Assembly (NCBI GenBank): GCA_016490735.1
Contig: JAEMWC010000010.1
Location: 2,235,001-2,299,000 of the forward strand
Length of the DNA stretch: 64,000 nucleotides
Direction: 5' to 3'
Source of the DNA: Pachyseris speciosa
Taxonomy: Eukaryota; Cnidaria; Anthozoa; Scleractinia; Pachyseridae
The notes below the pieces were generated by a model. The model was not told the DNA's origin. It searched no databases and was given only the letters and a program-made list of their open reading frames with translations. A program made the position numbers and the translations under genes. This document shows positions 1 through 11,800 of the stretch, piece after piece (within the stretch, counting starts at the first letter, position 1; every line of letters starts with the position of its first letter).

Positions 1-63
1 TCGTGGTCAATTTTGACTTATTATCTTCCACTGTCGGAATGCATATTTGTTGTTGTTTTTCAG

Positions 64-974
64 ACTCGGAACTTTCAGAGGAGACTCCCACAGTTAAACC
101 TCTTAAGTGGGATGAAGATATGCAATTATTCTCACGTTTTTTAGACCGAAAGGTATGGCTGGGTTTTGGACTCCTACTTAAATCTGCTGTTTTACGCGGC
201 TATCATAAGTGTATTTACCACTTTTTAATTAACGCACGGGATTGGCCTCTTTCCAAACGTTGTGCGTGAATTGTCTCTGTCTACTGTTACGTGTCTGCAA
301 GTTTAGCTCAATAGGAATGTGCGGCTCCGAAGGCGTATGGTTTTGGTGCCAGTTTGTTCTGAAAACGCGGATAGTTTTAAAGGAACCACGAGGGTTTACA
401 AACATCGTGAATTGCAAATGGTGGAATAGGGAAAACACCAAAAAAATCCATCGAACTGAATTTTTACCAGTTGTTTTTACCAGTTGGTATGTTTTAGTAT
501 TGATGTCAAGGTTAATCACATTACAACCAACCCAGTAACAATTTCGACAGGTCTGAAAACGGTTATTGACAATGGCATTTAGTTCGTCTGAAATAGGGTC
601 AAAATTTGGCGGGGAACCGGGCGGCATACCCCACCTAAAATTTCTGGGGGTTCTTCCCAACCCCACCCCCCCGCCAATAGTTGTCTCCCTTTGTCTTTCC
701 GGTTTGACTTGTGGGTGTTTACGTTCGTCAATTTACGTATTGTTGTTTCTTTTTGCAGGCGGAGTTGGCTGACGATCATGCCACTTACATGAGAAGACAC
801 CCTGAACTGCGTGCCCTGCTCGCTGACTTCCTACAATTCTTACTGCTTCGAAAACCTGATGACGTCACCGGCTTCGCCTCCGAATTTTTTGGCGCCTTTT
901 CTACGGCTGCGCCCTCTGCACCTTCGTTTGCACGCTCATCTCCAAGCCCTGCGCGGCCTTCCTCTATGCCTTAG
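64..974 (+). CDS. Last two exons of a CATIP-like docking-domain protein (partial)
   Basis: Two exons are visible. The first is 64-152, after a T-rich tract ending in CAG and before GTATGG. The second is 759-974, after TTTTTGCAG, and ends in TAG. The split codon at the first acceptor and the phase-0 second junction read through without a stop. The joined C-terminus has an acidic start, then a helical stretch with HPELRALLADFLQFLLL and KPDDV followed by an aromatic FxxEFF, and a Ser/Pro/Ala-rich tail. This pattern (P-x-L...DF...kPdDv..FA..fF) is that of RIIa/DPY30-type dimerization-docking domains, and among those it most resembles the C-terminus of CATIP, a cilium/actin-linked protein. Upstream exons lie outside the window. 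Exon structure is well supported; the family name rests on recall. Confidence 0.55.
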
Positions 975-1751
975 GGAACATTTTATGCCTCATCCTTTCT
1001 TCGGTGTACTTCAAGCTCAAGCAAACTGCATTTGAAACAACGTTGTAAAGCAAGCGAAAGATTTCAACAAGAAATCCCCTGTTATACTTCAGCTGGACTG
1101 AAGTTTCTGATAATGCACCATGGTCTGAATTGGTGGCGGTTGTAGCCGTTCGAAATTTCAAGTTTGTCCTTTGTTATCCGCCTCTTATCTTTCCCAGTCC
1201 TGACTTTTCTTGTTTTATAAAATCCTTTATATTTAATCGTGACCTCTTGATGTTTTTCTACCACGGAAGAGCATTATTTCGAGGCTTTGTACTGTAAATG
1301 AGAAAGCTCTGTACATTGAAAATCATTTTAAAGAGACTTCTCCGAGCGGCTCACGTATGATATGTTTAGTTTTAGGTTTTCTGTGTTTGCCGATTTTGGT
1401 GTGACAGAATTGACGTTAGAGTATGTTTTTATCATGTAGCGAAACCTTTTTGCTTTGTAAATGTATTAAGTCGTACGCGTACGTGCTGAACTTCATTATT
1501 ACCCCAAATAGTATACACACCGTTGTGTGATGAGTGATTGAATGTTTCTCCTTTAACGCCAGGTTTCGGTTGTTTAACGTACGTACGCACGACCACGACG
1601 ACCGATTCGCCCAATAATTACTGATATCCTAGAAACAAGAAGTAGTAGTAGTAATGGTACGAGGACTAAATGGAATACAATTCAGGGAGAAATCGGGCAT
1701 GGGCTAGGTTGTTAAAGTTTATTGGCTAATGGCATGAAGTCCTTAATTTCT
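975..1751. other. 3' flank of the CATIP-like gene, no further gene
   Basis: No coding exon, RNA gene or transposon end is recognised here. The first few hundred bases are presumably 3' UTR of the upstream gene, because they follow its stop codon directly and are AT-rich. A short CGTACGCGTACG-type palindrome near 1472-1483 has no assigned role. Confidence 0.4.
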
Positions 1752-1760
1752 ATTGGCTGC

Positions 1761-2124
1761 TAGACTGTTCACAGTCCTCTATTTTCGGTGAGATCGTCGA
1801 GATCGAGCGCGTCTTACCTTTAATCGCGGCCATGTACCGAGTCAACGGGCGTTGGGGATTATATATCTCTAGGGGGAGGGGTTAATACATTATGATAGGC
1901 GTTAAATCCCTGTCACGCTCCCTGAAGGCGAGTTGCAGTGATGTTATCTCAGTCCCGCTATTTTTGTGGCTTCCTCCCAAACCGTCCCCGCCCCCGCCCC
2001 CTAAGTGGATTTGACACTCCTCCAGGTTGACTCGGTACATTTGAAAATGAAGATGGCCGCCATTAACGGTAAGACGCGCTCGATCTCGACGATCTCACAG
2101 ACAAATAGGACTGTGAACAGTCTA
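1761..2124. mobile_element. MULE-like MITE with 9-bp target duplication
   Basis: The ends are perfect inverted repeats beginning TAGACTGTTCACAGTCC. The inverted arms continue inward for about 100 bp each, including GAGATCGTCGAGATCGAGCGC and its complement and the GGCCGCCATT segment. The direct repeat ATTGGCTGC flanks the element at 1752-1760 and 2125-2133. A 9-bp TSD with long inverted repeats is typical of Mutator-like elements. No transposase is encoded, so this is a non-autonomous copy. Confidence 0.85.
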
Positions 2125-2217
2125 ATTGGCTGCTTATTGTCGGATTGTAATCGGGCAGGTCAAATCGGACAATTTGGACCTAAAATAGCCAATTAAGCCA
2201 CAAATAACGGCTGTTAA

Positions 2218-2612
2218 GAACCAATCATATTCAAGCATTTTTATGACAATTGAAGGCCTCGGAGCATAACCATCCTATGTCGAATTTTGAGTCGTTTTTC
2301 GATTTTGCTTGGATTTGTCTGAATTTCTGCATGTGAACTGCAATTCGATGGAAACACATTGTATGGTATTTCTTTGACTGATTCATCCAGAAATGCATTT
2401 TTTCTTACGTACACCAAGAAACCAACCTTCCATGGGAGTGGTTTGCAAGTTGCATTACATCTTCTTTCAATCGAATTGCAGTTTACATGCAACAATTCGG
2501 GCAAATCCAGGCAAAATCGAAAAACAACCCAAAATTCGACATAGGATGGTTATGCACCGAGGCCTTCAATTATAATTGTCTTAATATCAAAATGCTCGAA
2601 TATAATTGGTCC
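2218..2612. mobile_element. Foldback/MITE with long inverted arms
   Basis: The left arm starts GAACCAATCATATTC and contains GAAGGCCTCGG and ACCATCCTATGTCG. The right arm carries the same motifs in reverse complement and ends at ATTGGTC. The arms are about 130-150 bp long and imperfect. A clear target duplication is not readable; TTAA lies just outside the left arm but the right side does not match cleanly, so the superfamily is open. It encodes nothing. Confidence 0.7.
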
Positions 2613-2639
2613 TTTAATAATAGCCCTTCTGTGTTGGTT

Positions 2640-3278
2640 TGTGTCTGGCTAAGATGGATCAAGAAATGAAATTAAACGATGATTTCGAGTGGGTACAAGA
2701 CCACTGAAACAATTTCTGAAGATTTCGAATCCCCGGTTTTCCCGAGGAAAAAGCCTATGATTTTGGGTGAAAATTTGGAAAAATATGACTTTGCTGTGCT
2801 TGTCTATGGCTAAAATGCATGCATTACTTTGTATAGAATTTTGTGTGGAATAAACAACAAACAACAATTTAGAGTGGATGCAAGGTCAAAAAGACCATCA
2901 TTGGATGTTATGTAAATAACCACCAAAATCTGTTTTGTACTTTAAACCACCATACTTTTTATTCTCAAAACCCATCCAAATCTGTTTGCTTTTGGGTCAA
3001 AATTTGGCAACCTTTGAGTGTTTTCTTTAATTGGTTTGTGTCGGCCTTAAAGCAAAAAATGATATATACGATGATTTAGAGTGGGTGCAACGATAAAAAG
3101 ACCATTTACGAGGATTTCGAATTTTTTCCAAAGGGGTAAAGCCCATGGTTCTGGGTCAAAATTGGAAAAACTTGAAACTTTTTTCTGTGCTTGTCTAGGG
3201 CTAAAATTCGTCAAGAAATGGAATAAAGCGATGATTTAGAGTACATGCTGGGCCAAAAAGACCATCTTTCTGTGCTAT
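2640..3278. repeat. Diverged satellite units (left outlier of the array)
   Basis: The segment contains the landmarks of the satellite that fills most of the window: TTTGTGTCTGG, GATCAAGAAATG, GATGATTTAGAGTGGGTGCA, CACCAAAATCTGT and TTTTGGGTCAAAATT. The copies are diverged and rearranged relative to those after 7.58 kb. It directly abuts the TTAA insertion site of the next element, so the array was here before that insertion. Confidence 0.7.
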
Positions 3279-3395
3279 TTAACCCATTGACTACCGAGCA
3301 TTTTGCCGAAAAACACCTTTTGAAGCTCGTCGAGCCGTTTTCTGGCCAGATTCTAGCCAAAAAGAACCAAAACTGCCCAAACCTCTGCTGGTGGA

Positions 3396-3441
<46 letters not shown>

Positions 3442-3473
3442 GGAGTGAAACACGAAAATTTGGTTTATCAACG

Positions 3474-3504
<31 letters not shown>

Positions 3505-3982
3505 GGATTCGATTAGCTGACGTTTCGAACGTTAGCCCTTCGTCGGAGCGAATCGAGGAATTGTGGGTTGTGTATGGTTTATATACAGAAAATGGAGCTA
3601 CGCTATTGGTGGTAACATGGCAACGTGAAAAACAGGAATAAATTAATTGAATGAAAAGCGCTCGTTGATACCGTGGGGATTAAGAGTGCCAATTTGAAAG
3701 ATCAGTTTTTGCTCGAGATTTTTACGGCTTTCCGTGGTACCTTGATGTAGGGAAAGGCCGGAGATCGACATGTGTTGTTTACAATGGTTAGGGAGATTAA
3801 AATGCCGAGCGACAGGTTTGGATGCGTCTTTGTCATCTTTCTCAACATCACGAAGATGTCCTCGGAATCTGTCGCTCGGCATTTTAATCTCCCTAACCAT
3901 TGTAAACAACACATGTCGATCTCCGGCCTTTCCCTACAGGTGGTCAATTTACATTATCAACTCCGTTGATAAACCAAATTTT
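3396..3982 (-). mobile_element. Penelope-like element fragment with inverted 3' end
   Basis: The insertion is flanked by the 13-bp direct repeat CTCTGCTGGTGGA (3383-3395 and 3983-3995). Both outer parts share an inverted repeat containing TTTATCAACGGAGTTGATAA, giving the pseudo-LTR layout of Penelope-like elements. The minus strand at about 3643-3830 encodes the C-terminal end of a GIY-YIG-type Penelope protein (RHFNLPNH..., LEQKLIFQIGTLNPHG). The same stretch then recurs in the opposite direction up to 3940, so two 5'-truncated copies are joined in inverted orientation. This type of inverted truncated insertion is known for Penelope elements. Confidence 0.75.
3511..3555 (-). ncRNA. Degenerate hammerhead ribozyme of a Penelope-like element
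   Basis: Read on the minus strand, the segment has a helix I strand (GATTCGCT), a catalytic-core-like CGACGA, a short helix II, the invariant GAAA, a very short helix III and GTC followed by AGCTAATC, which pairs back with the first strand. Penelope pseudo-LTRs are known to carry such minimal hammerheads. The core here reads CCGACGA where the consensus is CUGANGA, so self-cleavage is probably lost in this copy. Confidence 0.55.
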
Positions 3983-4429
3983 CTCTGCTGGTGGAGTTCA
4001 TCGCACCCTTCTGTTCCTGATGCTTAATATTAACTTTTCAAGATCGCGCATGCGCAGAAAACACGCTTTCTCTTCCCCCTTTTCTTTCGTTTTTCTTGCC
4101 TCGCTTTCTTTTCCTCTTGCTGGGCACTTTCTGGGCTTCCTTTCGGTGGGAAAAGATTTGCAGAAAACTTTTAGGATCATAGGATTAGGTGGAAGGAAGT
4201 GCAGGTGGGTAGTGGAACAAGATTTTCAATCAAATTTTCGGCTCAACGTCACTTGTTTTTTTCGCGTTTTCTCCGGCCTGTTTGACGGAATCGTGCTCAT
4301 TTGGGTTTGAAAGATCTCTTCCCCCTACACATGCTACATGTAAAAGTTGTCCATGAGCATTTAAACTGATGACGTCACAAGCATTACAACGGACGTGGAG
4401 TTTGGCCGGCACAGGTGCCAATGTGTTGA

Positions 4430-4552
4430 ATTGACCGTCAAGATCTGTTTTGTTTTAACCACAGTACTTTACTGTCTCAAAACTCCCCAAAATGTGTTTT
4501 GTTTTGGGTCAAAATTTAATCTTTAAAAGTTTTTTTTTCTTGTTGGTTTGTT
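4430..4552. repeat. Satellite remnant between two mobile elements
   Basis: It contains ATCTGT, TTTTAACCACAGTAC, CTCAAAACT and GGGTCAAAATTTAA in the same order as the satellite consensus. It is the continuation of the unit interrupted by the TTAA element to its left, and is itself cut by the following Penelope fragment. Confidence 0.6.
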
Positions 4553-5330
4553 TTAACAAATATTTATTGCTATATACATACAACAATTGAAGAAAGTCAA
4601 ATCTATTCCTTTGAAGAATCTGCTTGTTCCCAATACAAAGCAATCCAGAAAGGTCTTTCCGTTAGTTTTAGATTTCAATCCTTCTTTACCTAGCATTGGG
4701 AAAATTTTGCATTCCCATCGGCATCTCATTGATAATTCACCTTCCTTAGCTAAAATCTTCCCCAACGGATCCATCATTTCCTCTTTTAGAAGAACCAAAA
4801 CAAGATATAAAAGAACTTCTTGCACGACCCCGCCGCGCCATTCTCAATCATTTAGAAAGACAAGGCAGCTTTAAATGTCAAGGGAAATGTGATCTTTGTA
4901 AGAATTTTTTAGTAGAATCAGACCCTTTTTCTAGCGCTAGAGCAAGCAGGAACTATTTTATCAGGGAACACCTTCATTGTAAATCTAAGAACGTAATCTA
5001 TCTGATCACTTGCAATAAGTGTAATATCCAGTATGTAGGATCCACAACCAACGAGTTTAAAGTTAGATTTCGGAACAATAAGTGAGCCATGAATACAAAT
5101 AAGAACACTTGTGAAGTGGCGATACACTTCAACAAGGAAATGCATCTTTTGTCTGATTTTGATTTCGTTATCATTGAACAAATTTGCAATCTTAGTGATC
5201 GCAATAGCCTCGACAATGGCCTGCAAACAAGAGAAGCTTTTTTGGAGTGCACAACTTTGCACCCTTCATCCTTATGGTTTGAATAAAAGATCAGAGTTCA
5301 ACTCTGGGAATAGAACAGGAGAATACAATT
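4553..5330 (+). pseudogene. Penelope-like element, GIY-YIG endonuclease region (broken)
   Basis: Translated pieces read as the C-terminal part of a Penelope-like protein. The order is a linker rich in basic and proline residues (PSIGKILHSHRHLI, GSIISSFRRTK), a Cys-containing segment (KCDLC), then the GIY-YIG signature region VIYLITCNKCNIQYVGST and the helical end with LNKRSEF. The reading frame changes more than once and a TGA interrupts the segment just after the GIY-YIG core (about 5084). The reverse transcriptase part is absent. This is a different subfamily from the copy at 3396-3982. Confidence 0.7.
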
Positions 5331-6145
5331 AGCCTAAACTCGGGCTTGCAATAAAACAGTATTGTATCCCTAATTTAGCGCTAAACAAAAGAAAAGAGAG
5401 AAGTCTGTCTTTCTTACAATGGACGCATTGCGCTTAGCTTGTGTTGGAGTCTATTTCTTTGCAGTGTATATCTGTAGACCCCTATCAGATCAACATATAT
5501 CCCTTTAAATTTACAAAATTGTTTTACAGCTCAACCACTGAGAACAATAATAATAACACTTGTAAAAAATATTTATAAAATAAGAAGAAAAAAGCCCACG
5601 ATAAGTGCCACTAGTAGAAGTTGAACCCGGGTTGTTTACATTAGGGGCAGTAACGATGACCTATAGAGCACTGAGGTTCAGCATAGCTTATGAGGTAAAA
5701 GTAGTTTATTTATTGCAAAAAAACTAAGCACACTTGTTTTCGCTTCGATTAATATTTCTGCTAAGTGTTTGAGAAAGGAAACGCTTACCAAACGATGAAG
5801 GATTTTTTCGCATAGACGTTAATGGAGTCTCGGTGAAATGTCTGGAGAAAAATAATCTGTTTACATATACGTCATTTGAAACATAAGAAACAGAGTAAGG
5901 TTTCTGCTGCCAGTTTCACGTCACGCAAGTAAAAACTAAAATCGCTTATCATTCAAAAACTAATGTCCAGAAATTGAGATATTGTGGAAAAATAGTAAAT
6001 AAACTACCTGTTTAAGTCTCAGGGGTGTATGATATCCGGTACTTGAGTTATTCAACAAAATGTACCGCTCAAAATTAGATTAGTATGGAGCCGCCACGGG
6101 GAAACACTGCAGTCTAATTCAAAACATATGGAGTTCAGTTTGGTC
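5331..6145. other. No gene; possible tRNA-derived SINE at about 5540-5715 (minus strand)
   Basis: No coding feature is supported. On the minus strand, 5540-5715 has a tRNA-like head with a B-box-like GGGTTCAACTTC and a tail of AAATATTTTTTACAAGTGTTATTATTATTG, which fits the tRNA-derived SINE pattern. The A box is poor, so the SINE call is weak. Confidence 0.3.
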
Positions 6146-6835
6146 ATGTTAAAAGTATTCTCGCTGTTGAACTTGCAAACATTCGTATAGACACTTCTCT
6201 CAACATATTAGTTGTTCAGACTTCAAAGACATAAGGTGAATCGACGTTTTCCGATACGTGGCAACAGGCATCATTCTCGCTGTTGTGAGTTGTTATTTAT
6301 AGTTCGCGCTTGCGCAGAAACGCCGGAAGTGAACTTTGCGGATGAAACACGACGACGAAAAATGAAGCCCATTTTAAATCTCGGGCTTTCTACTAGCCCG
6401 AGTAATTAGATACAATTAACACTTCATTTTTTATCATCCACAAGTGTTCTCCTTTTTGATTAGGCAAATTGGTTTTTAGCTTTTTACTCGGCCGACTTCC
6501 ACTGGAAGGCCGAGTCTAGATCTGGGCTTCGTTCTTCTTTTTATTATTCGGCCGACAGAAGGCCGAGTCTAGATCTGGGCATCGTTCTTCTTTTTCGTCG
6601 AGTTTCATCCACAAAGCTCACTTCCGGCGTTTTTGCGCAAGCGCTAACTAAATTTAGCACTCTGTAAACGAGATTGCAAAATAACAAGAATGCCGTCACG
6701 GAAAATATCACGCACATTAAAACGTCGATTCACCTCGTGTTTTTGAGGTTTGAACAACTAATATGTTAAGAGAAGCGTGTATACGAACTTTTACATGTTC
6801 AACAACGAGACGATAGGTTTTAACATCGCGAAAAA
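6146..6835. repeat. Inverted duplication around a GGCCGAGT hairpin repeat
   Basis: The segment at about 6146-6370 (landmarks CAACATATTAGTTGTTCA, AGGTGAATCGACGTTTT, CGCCGGAAGTGA, GATGAAAC) recurs in reverse complement at about 6545-6835. Between them is a direct repeat of about 50-60 bp containing GGCCGAGTCTAGATCTGGGC; its first copy has the perfect hairpin ACTCGGCC...GGCCGAGT (6487-6514). Both arms can be read as the same short peptide (SLNILVVQTSKT on each strand), so the arms may derive from a repeated coding exon. No target duplication was identified. Confidence 0.6.
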
Positions 6836-7580
6836 GTTTCACGAAACCGACCATGTTACACGGTGCAACGCCCGCTGAAACCTTTCTTCGCAGCGCCGTT
6901 GCACACGAGTTTAAGCTAAGAGTTTCAACGTGTAACAGCGGCTTAAGAAGCTGCACAAACCGCACAAGCTCTGAACAGCAGGTAAATTCGGATGCTACTA
7001 ATAGGGGAGTACTTGTTTACAATATGTGCATCATTAGCATGAACAATTCAGTTTCTGATGGAGCTACAAATAAATCAATTCTGAATATTGAAATGTCGTG
7101 GTATGAATAACTCTACCAATGAATATGAGCCGCACGTATTGAATACTTTTTTTTGCAACGCGGGTTTAAAAACTCAAAATTTTGCAAACAATATATGAAC
7201 TCATTAGTGCGTTTGCCACCCAGAAATGTTGCGGTTTTGGAAGACGATATCTCTTTGAATACTACACCTAAAGAGCTAAAAATTTCACAATGTATTAAAT
7301 TTTACTTTAACTGCCTGGAGTCAAATCACATAAAATATGTTTCCTTCTGTAAGCAAAGCAGTACGCAAATGAGAAAAAATGTAAACAATGACGTAAGCAT
7401 GAATCCCCCTATAAGCAACGGTGAACCGGGAACGGGAGCCTGGGAACCAGTGTACAGCGGTACTCCGCAAAAAATTCAAAATAGCGGACGAGAAAACACA
7501 GAAAATATGAAGCTAACTTGCCGCTTCCAGTGTAATTATATACCTGCCAAAATTTTCCAATTTTTGACACAACTATAGGC
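6836..7580. other. No supported gene
   Basis: An open frame of 141 codons (7153-7578, plus strand) has no recognisable domain, unusual composition for a protein and no exon context. I see no RNA gene or transposon boundary here; the satellite begins at about 7581. Confidence 0.4.
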
Positions 7581-8154
7581 TTACCCCTTCAGAAAATGGC
7601 CAAAAACTCGAAATCCTTCTTGGCCTTGTACCCACACTATTTCCTTCCCAAATGTCATGTCTTCATGCGTTCTAACCACACACAAACCAAAACAGAAACA
7701 ACTTGAAAAGGTTGTCAAATTTTGAGCCAAATCCAAAGATTTTTGAGTAGTTTTTTTGGGACAAAAAAGTACCGTGGTTAAAATCGCATCAAGAAATGAT
7801 ATATAGCGATGATTTTCGGTGGATACGAGGCCAAAAACACCCAATTGGTGTGCTATTTAAATAATCACCAAAATTGTGATTTTAACCACGGTACCTTTTT
7901 GTCCAATAAGACTAGTCAAAAATATTTGGATTTGGGTCAAAATTTGACAACCTTCTGTTTTGGTTTGTGTCCGGTTAGAACGGATGAAGACATGATAATT
8001 GGGAATTATTTAGAGTTGGTACAAGGCCAAGAAGACCATTTATGAGGATTTCGAGTTTTTGGCCATTTTCTTAAGGGGTAAGCCTATGGTTTTAGGTCAA
8101 AAATTGGAAAAATTTGAAAAATTTTTTCTTGGCTTGTTTGAGGCCAAAATGCAT

Positions 8155-8870
8155 CATGAAACAACAACAACAACATTTTATTGACAAACTCAGATAAGTA
8201 TAAGAAGCTTGTCCCGCAAATAGCCGCAAAGCTAGTCGAGGCGGCAGAAGACGAGCACGAGAACATATCAGAAAAGACAAATAACAATGAAGTACAAACA
8301 TGCAACGGAAACCCTAACTTTACATAATACAATAATGCGGCTTTGATTAAGCTATGCAACAAAATTAAAATAAATTACAGGTAATTTTATTATCATTAAT
8401 GTTGCAATCAAAAAGAGATGAAGAGGGAAAAGGAGAATCAGATTATACTAGCAAAAGAGAAGGACAAAAGAGGATCAAGAGAAGGAGGCCCACAAATGAG
8501 CTGAGAAGGACAAAAGAGGATCAATTTTTCATTAGGTCAATTATCGTTTCCACTTCAATATAGGAGTCTACAGTTTGAAGTATGTCAAATAACTTTCCTT
8601 TTAGGGATTTTTACATAGTTAAATTTTTTAATATTCCAAGTAAGCTTGTTAGAAGTCAGCCAGGTATATAAGTTGTGTAATTCTTCATTCAGTATAAATT
8701 CTACTGACATTAAGTCTTTATGAGCAAAAAGAACATTAGTGTCATCTGTAAAAAGAAAGAATTGGAGTTTATTAGAATATTTTTGAATATCATTTATATA
8801 AAGAAGGAAGAGAAGGGGGCCCACAACTGAGCCTTATATTTAGTCTACTAGATATATGACAGTTAATTTC
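8155..8870 (-). mobile_element. LINE fragment, copy 1 (internally deleted)
   Basis: The minus strand carries a reverse transcriptase core with GPLLFLLYINDI and FTDDTN (the YADD-box equivalent), continuing to WLTSNKL. It then jumps to the 3' untranslated part shared with copy 2 at 12495-13860. The low-coordinate edge has an (ACA)n/(TTG)n tail, the 3' end of the LINE. A central block of the ORF present in copy 2 is deleted. The 5' edge and the adjacent satellite are nearly identical to those of copy 2, so both come from a segmental duplication. Confidence 0.75.
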
Positions 8871-11800
8871 AGTAGTTTGTGCATGGTTTGATAAATATGA
8901 GAAAAAACATTGATTGAAGATTCCGCGAAAACCATAATAAAATGAAATGATATATAGCGATGATTTTGAGTGGATACGAGGCCAAAAACACCAAATTGGT
9001 ATACTATTTAAATAATCACCAAAATCTGTCACTTAAACCACGGAACTTTTTTGTCCCAAATAACTACTCAAAAATCTTTGGATTCAGGGTCAAAATTTGA
9101 CAACCTTTTCAAGTTTTTTCTATTTTGGTTTGTGTCTGGTTAGAACGGATGAAGACATGATATTTGGGAATGATTTAGAGTTGGTACAAGGCCAACAAGG
9201 CCATTTATGAGGATTTCTAGTTTTTAGCACTTTTCTTAAGGGGTAACCTATGGTTTTGGGTCAAAAATTGGAAAAATGTGAACATTTTTTCTTGGCTTCT
9301 TTAAGGCTAAAATGCATCAAGAAATTATATATAGCGATGTATTTGAGTGGATACGAGGCCAAAACAGCAACTTGGTGTGCTATTTAAATAGCAAGCAAAA
9401 TCTGTGATATTAACCACCGTACGTTTTTGTCCCAAAAAACTGCTCAGAAAGCTTTGGATTTTGGTCAAAATTTGGCAACCTTTTCAAGTTTTTTCTGTTT
9501 TGGTTTGCGTCTAATTAGAACGGATGAAGACATCATCTTTCGGAATGATTTAGAGTGGGTACAAGACCAAGAAGACCATTTATGAGTATTTCGACCACTT
9601 TCTTAAGGGGTAAGCCTATTGTTTTGGGTCAAAAATTGGAAAAATTTGCAACTTTTTTCTAGGCTTGTTTATGGCTCAAATGCAAAAAGAAATGATATGA
9701 TAGTTTTTTGATAAGTTTTTCTTGGCTTGTTTATGGCTAAAATGCAACAAGAAATTGTATGTAACGATGATTTTGAGTAGATACAAGGCCAAAAACACCA
9801 AATTTTTGTGCTAATTAAATAGAGACCGAAATCTGTCATTTCAACCACTGTACGGTTTTGTCCAAAAAACTGCTCAAAAATCTTTGGATTTGGCTCAAAA
9901 TTTGACAACCTTTTAAAGTTTTTTCTGTTTTGGTTTGTGTCTAATTAGAACGGATGAAGACATGATACTTGGGAATGATTTAGAGTGGGTACAAGGCCAA
10001 GAAGACGATTTATAAGGATTGCGAGTTTTGACCATTATCTTAAGGGGTAACATTATTGTTTTAGATCAAAAATTGGAAAAATTTGACAATTTTTTCTTGG
10101 CTTATTTATGGCTACAATGCATCAAGAAATGATATATAGCGATGATTTTGAGTGGATACGAGGCCAAACACGCCTAATTGGTGTTCTTTTAAAATAAACA
10201 CCAAAATCTGTGATTTTGACTAGGGTACTATTTTGTCCTAAAAACCTGCTCAAAAATCTTTGGATTTCGGTCAAAATTTGACAACTTTTTCAATTTTTTT
10301 TTCTGTTTTGGTTTCTGTCTAATTAGAACGGATAAAGACGTGATATTTGGGAGTGATTTAGGTACAAGGCCAAGAAGACCATTTATGAGGATTTCGACTT
10401 TTTGACCATTTTCTTAAGGGGAAAGCCTATTGTTTTGGGTCAAAAATTGGAAAAATTTGAAACTTTTTTCTTGGCTTGTTTATGGCTACAATGCATCAAG
10501 AAATGATATATAGAGAGGATTTTGAGTGGATACGAGGCCAAAAACACCAAATTGGTGTGCTATTTAAATAATCACCAAAATCTGTTATTTTCACCAAGGT
10601 ACTTTTTTGTCCAAAAAAACTACTCAAAAGTCTGTGGATTTGGGTCAAAATTTGAGCACCTTTTTTTAGTTTTTTCTGTTTTGGTTTGTGTCTGGTTAGA
10701 AAGGATGAAGACATGATATTTGGGAATGATTTACTTAGGGTACAAGACCAAGAAGGCCATTTATGAGGATTTCGAGTTTTTTTCACTTTTCTTACGGGGT
10801 AAGCCTATGGTTTTGTGTCAAAAATTGGTAACATTTGAAAATTTTTTCTTGGCTTGTTTATGGCTAAAATGCAACAAGAAAATGTATATAGCGATGCTTT
10901 TGAGTGGATCTGAGGCAAAAAACGCCATATTGGTGTGCCTTTTAAATAACCACCAAATTCTGTGATTTTAACCAAGGTACGTTTTTGTCCCAAAAACTAC
11001 TCAAAAATCTTTGGATTTGAATCCAAATTTGACAACCTTTGCAAGTTTTTCTGTTTTGGTCTGTGTCTGGTCAGAAAGGATGAAGAAATGAAATTTAGCA
11101 ATGATTTAGAGTTGGTACAAGGTCCAGAAGACCATTTATGGGGATTTCGAGTTTAAGGCCATCTTCGTAAGGGGTAGGCGTATGGTTTGGGGTCAAAATT
11201 TGAAAAATTTGAAAATTGTTTCTGCGCTGTTTTGGTCTGTGTCTGGTTAGATCAGATGCAAAAATGACATATAACAATTATTTAGAATGGGTACAAGGCG
11301 AAGAAGACCATTTATGAGGATTTCGAGTTTTTGGCCATTTTCATAAGGGGTAAGCCTATGGTTTGGGGTCAAATTTTTTTCTGCGCTTGTTTATGGCTAA
11401 AATGCATCAAGAAATTATATACAGCGATGATTTTGGGTGGAACCGAGGCCAAAAACGCCAAATTGGTGTGCTTTTTAAATAGCCACCAAAATCTGTGATT
11501 TTAAGCACACCAAGAAGACCATTCATGAGGACTTCGAATTTTTGGCCATTTTCTTGAGGGGTAAGCCCGTGGTGTGGAGTCAAATATTTTAAGAATTTGA
11601 AAATTTTTCTGCGCTTGTTTATGGCTAAAATGCATCAAGAAATTATATATAGCGATGATTTTGAGTGGATCCGAGCCTAAAAACGCCAAATTGGTGTGCT
11701 TTTTAAATAACTACCGAAATCTGTGATTTTAACCACGGTACATTTCTGTCCCAAAAACTACTCAAAAATCTTGAGATTTGAATGCAAATTTGACAACGAT

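Larger units (their letters stand above)
3283..4425. mobile_element. piggyBac-like TTAA element, copy 1 (non-autonomous)
   Basis: The element starts CCCATTGACTACCG directly after TTAA (3279-3282) in a satellite unit. It ends GGCACAGGTGCCAATGTG before a degenerate TTGA (4426-4429), after which satellite sequence resumes. The ends match the better-preserved copy at 56751-57747. A TTAA target plus CCC...GGG termini is diagnostic of piggyBac-type transposition. It contains a nested Penelope-like insertion and no transposase I can recognise. Confidence 0.75.

Noticed and set aside
7153..7578. 141-codon open frame
   Set aside because: No domain, no exon signals, low-complexity-like composition and position at the edge of the satellite; not supported as a gene.
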